Below, in pieces: positions 63,977 through 64,000 of a stretch of DNA of 64,000 bases. The notes under the pieces are model-generated. The model searched no databases. It was given only the letters and a program-made list of their open reading frames with translations, and had not been told where the DNA came from. Origin of the DNA: Enterococcus dispar ATCC 51266. Its GTDB lineage: Bacteria > Bacillota > Bacilli > Lactobacillales > Enterococcaceae. Location of the stretch: the NCBI RefSeq assembly GCF_000406945.1, contig NZ_KE136354.1:2297245-2361244 (forward strand), given 5' to 3'. The translations under genes and the position numbers were made by a program. Numbering within the stretch: position 1 is the first letter of the stretch; each line of letters begins with the position of its first letter.

Positions 63977-64000
63977 AATAGCCCTCCTTAGTTATATGTT

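Noticed and set aside
1-64000. CRISPR array, tRNA or rRNA genes
   Set aside because: No regularly spaced repeats and no tRNA or rRNA signatures were noticed anywhere in the window.

Overview
The window is a low-GC Firmicutes chromosome segment, almost certainly Enterococcus or a very close relative. The rpoB and rpoC products read as enterococcal throughout, several genes use TTG starts behind strong GGAGG sites, and the segment carries a flavin-based electron-transfer locus, a WxL cell-surface locus, and argGH next to rplM-rpsI. It begins inside clpC and ends inside a mobile element. Calls come from reading the sequence only; no database search was run.

Region 1 (1-7.6 kb): the 3' part of clpC, two U32-family genes (trhP1, trhP2) for tRNA uridine hydroxylation, a VOC/glyoxalase-like protein and glutathione reductase. 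Region 2 (7.6-17.4 kb): a compact flavin-based extracellular electron transfer (FLEET) locus. Leftward genes are dmkB, eetB, eetA and ndh2; rightward genes are two pplA-like FMN lipoproteins, the FMN transferase fmnB (apbE) and dmkA (menA). Ndh2 would pass NADH electrons to a demethylmenaquinone made with DmkA/DmkB, then via EetA/EetB to flavinylated PplA outside the cell. The two pplA genes share almost identical promoters, with a perfect ATTACA-A-TGTAAT dyad over the -10, and nearly identical signal peptides.

Region 3 (17.4-30.5 kb): birA, a small membrane protein, rpoB-rpoC, a PTS IIB-like protein, an HTH protein, a prepilin peptidase (comC), a lipoprotein and dps. The rpoB leader has a strong promoter, a 21-codon reading frame and an intrinsic-terminator-like hairpin upstream of the gene. 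Region 4 (30.5-40.3 kb): a WxL locus with one large pectate-lyase-like WxL protein, three small WxL proteins (one probably starting at CTG), a small IPLTG-type sortase substrate, a DUF916/DUF3324 protein, a sortase, a secreted protein of unknown role and an Mga-like regulator. Region 5 (40.3-47.6 kb): a GNAT acetyltransferase, a radical-SAM plus partner DNA-repair pair, argH and argG (leftward, with an ArgR-like box), and rplM-rpsI behind an L13-leader-like element.

Region 6 (47.6-60.9 kb): a 13.3-kb genomic island inserted at the 3' end of rpsI. It has an integrase, excisionase, XRE regulator with three operator palindromes, an arsenic operon (arsR-arsD-arsA-acr3-acr3-FAD/rhodanese oxidoreductase), an ABC transporter pair and a Fic protein. 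Near its right end is a GC-rich inverted repeat matching the ICEBs1/Tn916-type oriT in layout, yet no relaxase gene is present, so the island looks mobilizable in trans. Region 7 (60.8-64 kb): a second copy of the last 50 bp of rpsI (five differences, all synonymous) is followed by a second integrase-excisionase-Rep module that runs off the window. The layout is a tandem array of two rpsI-targeting elements.
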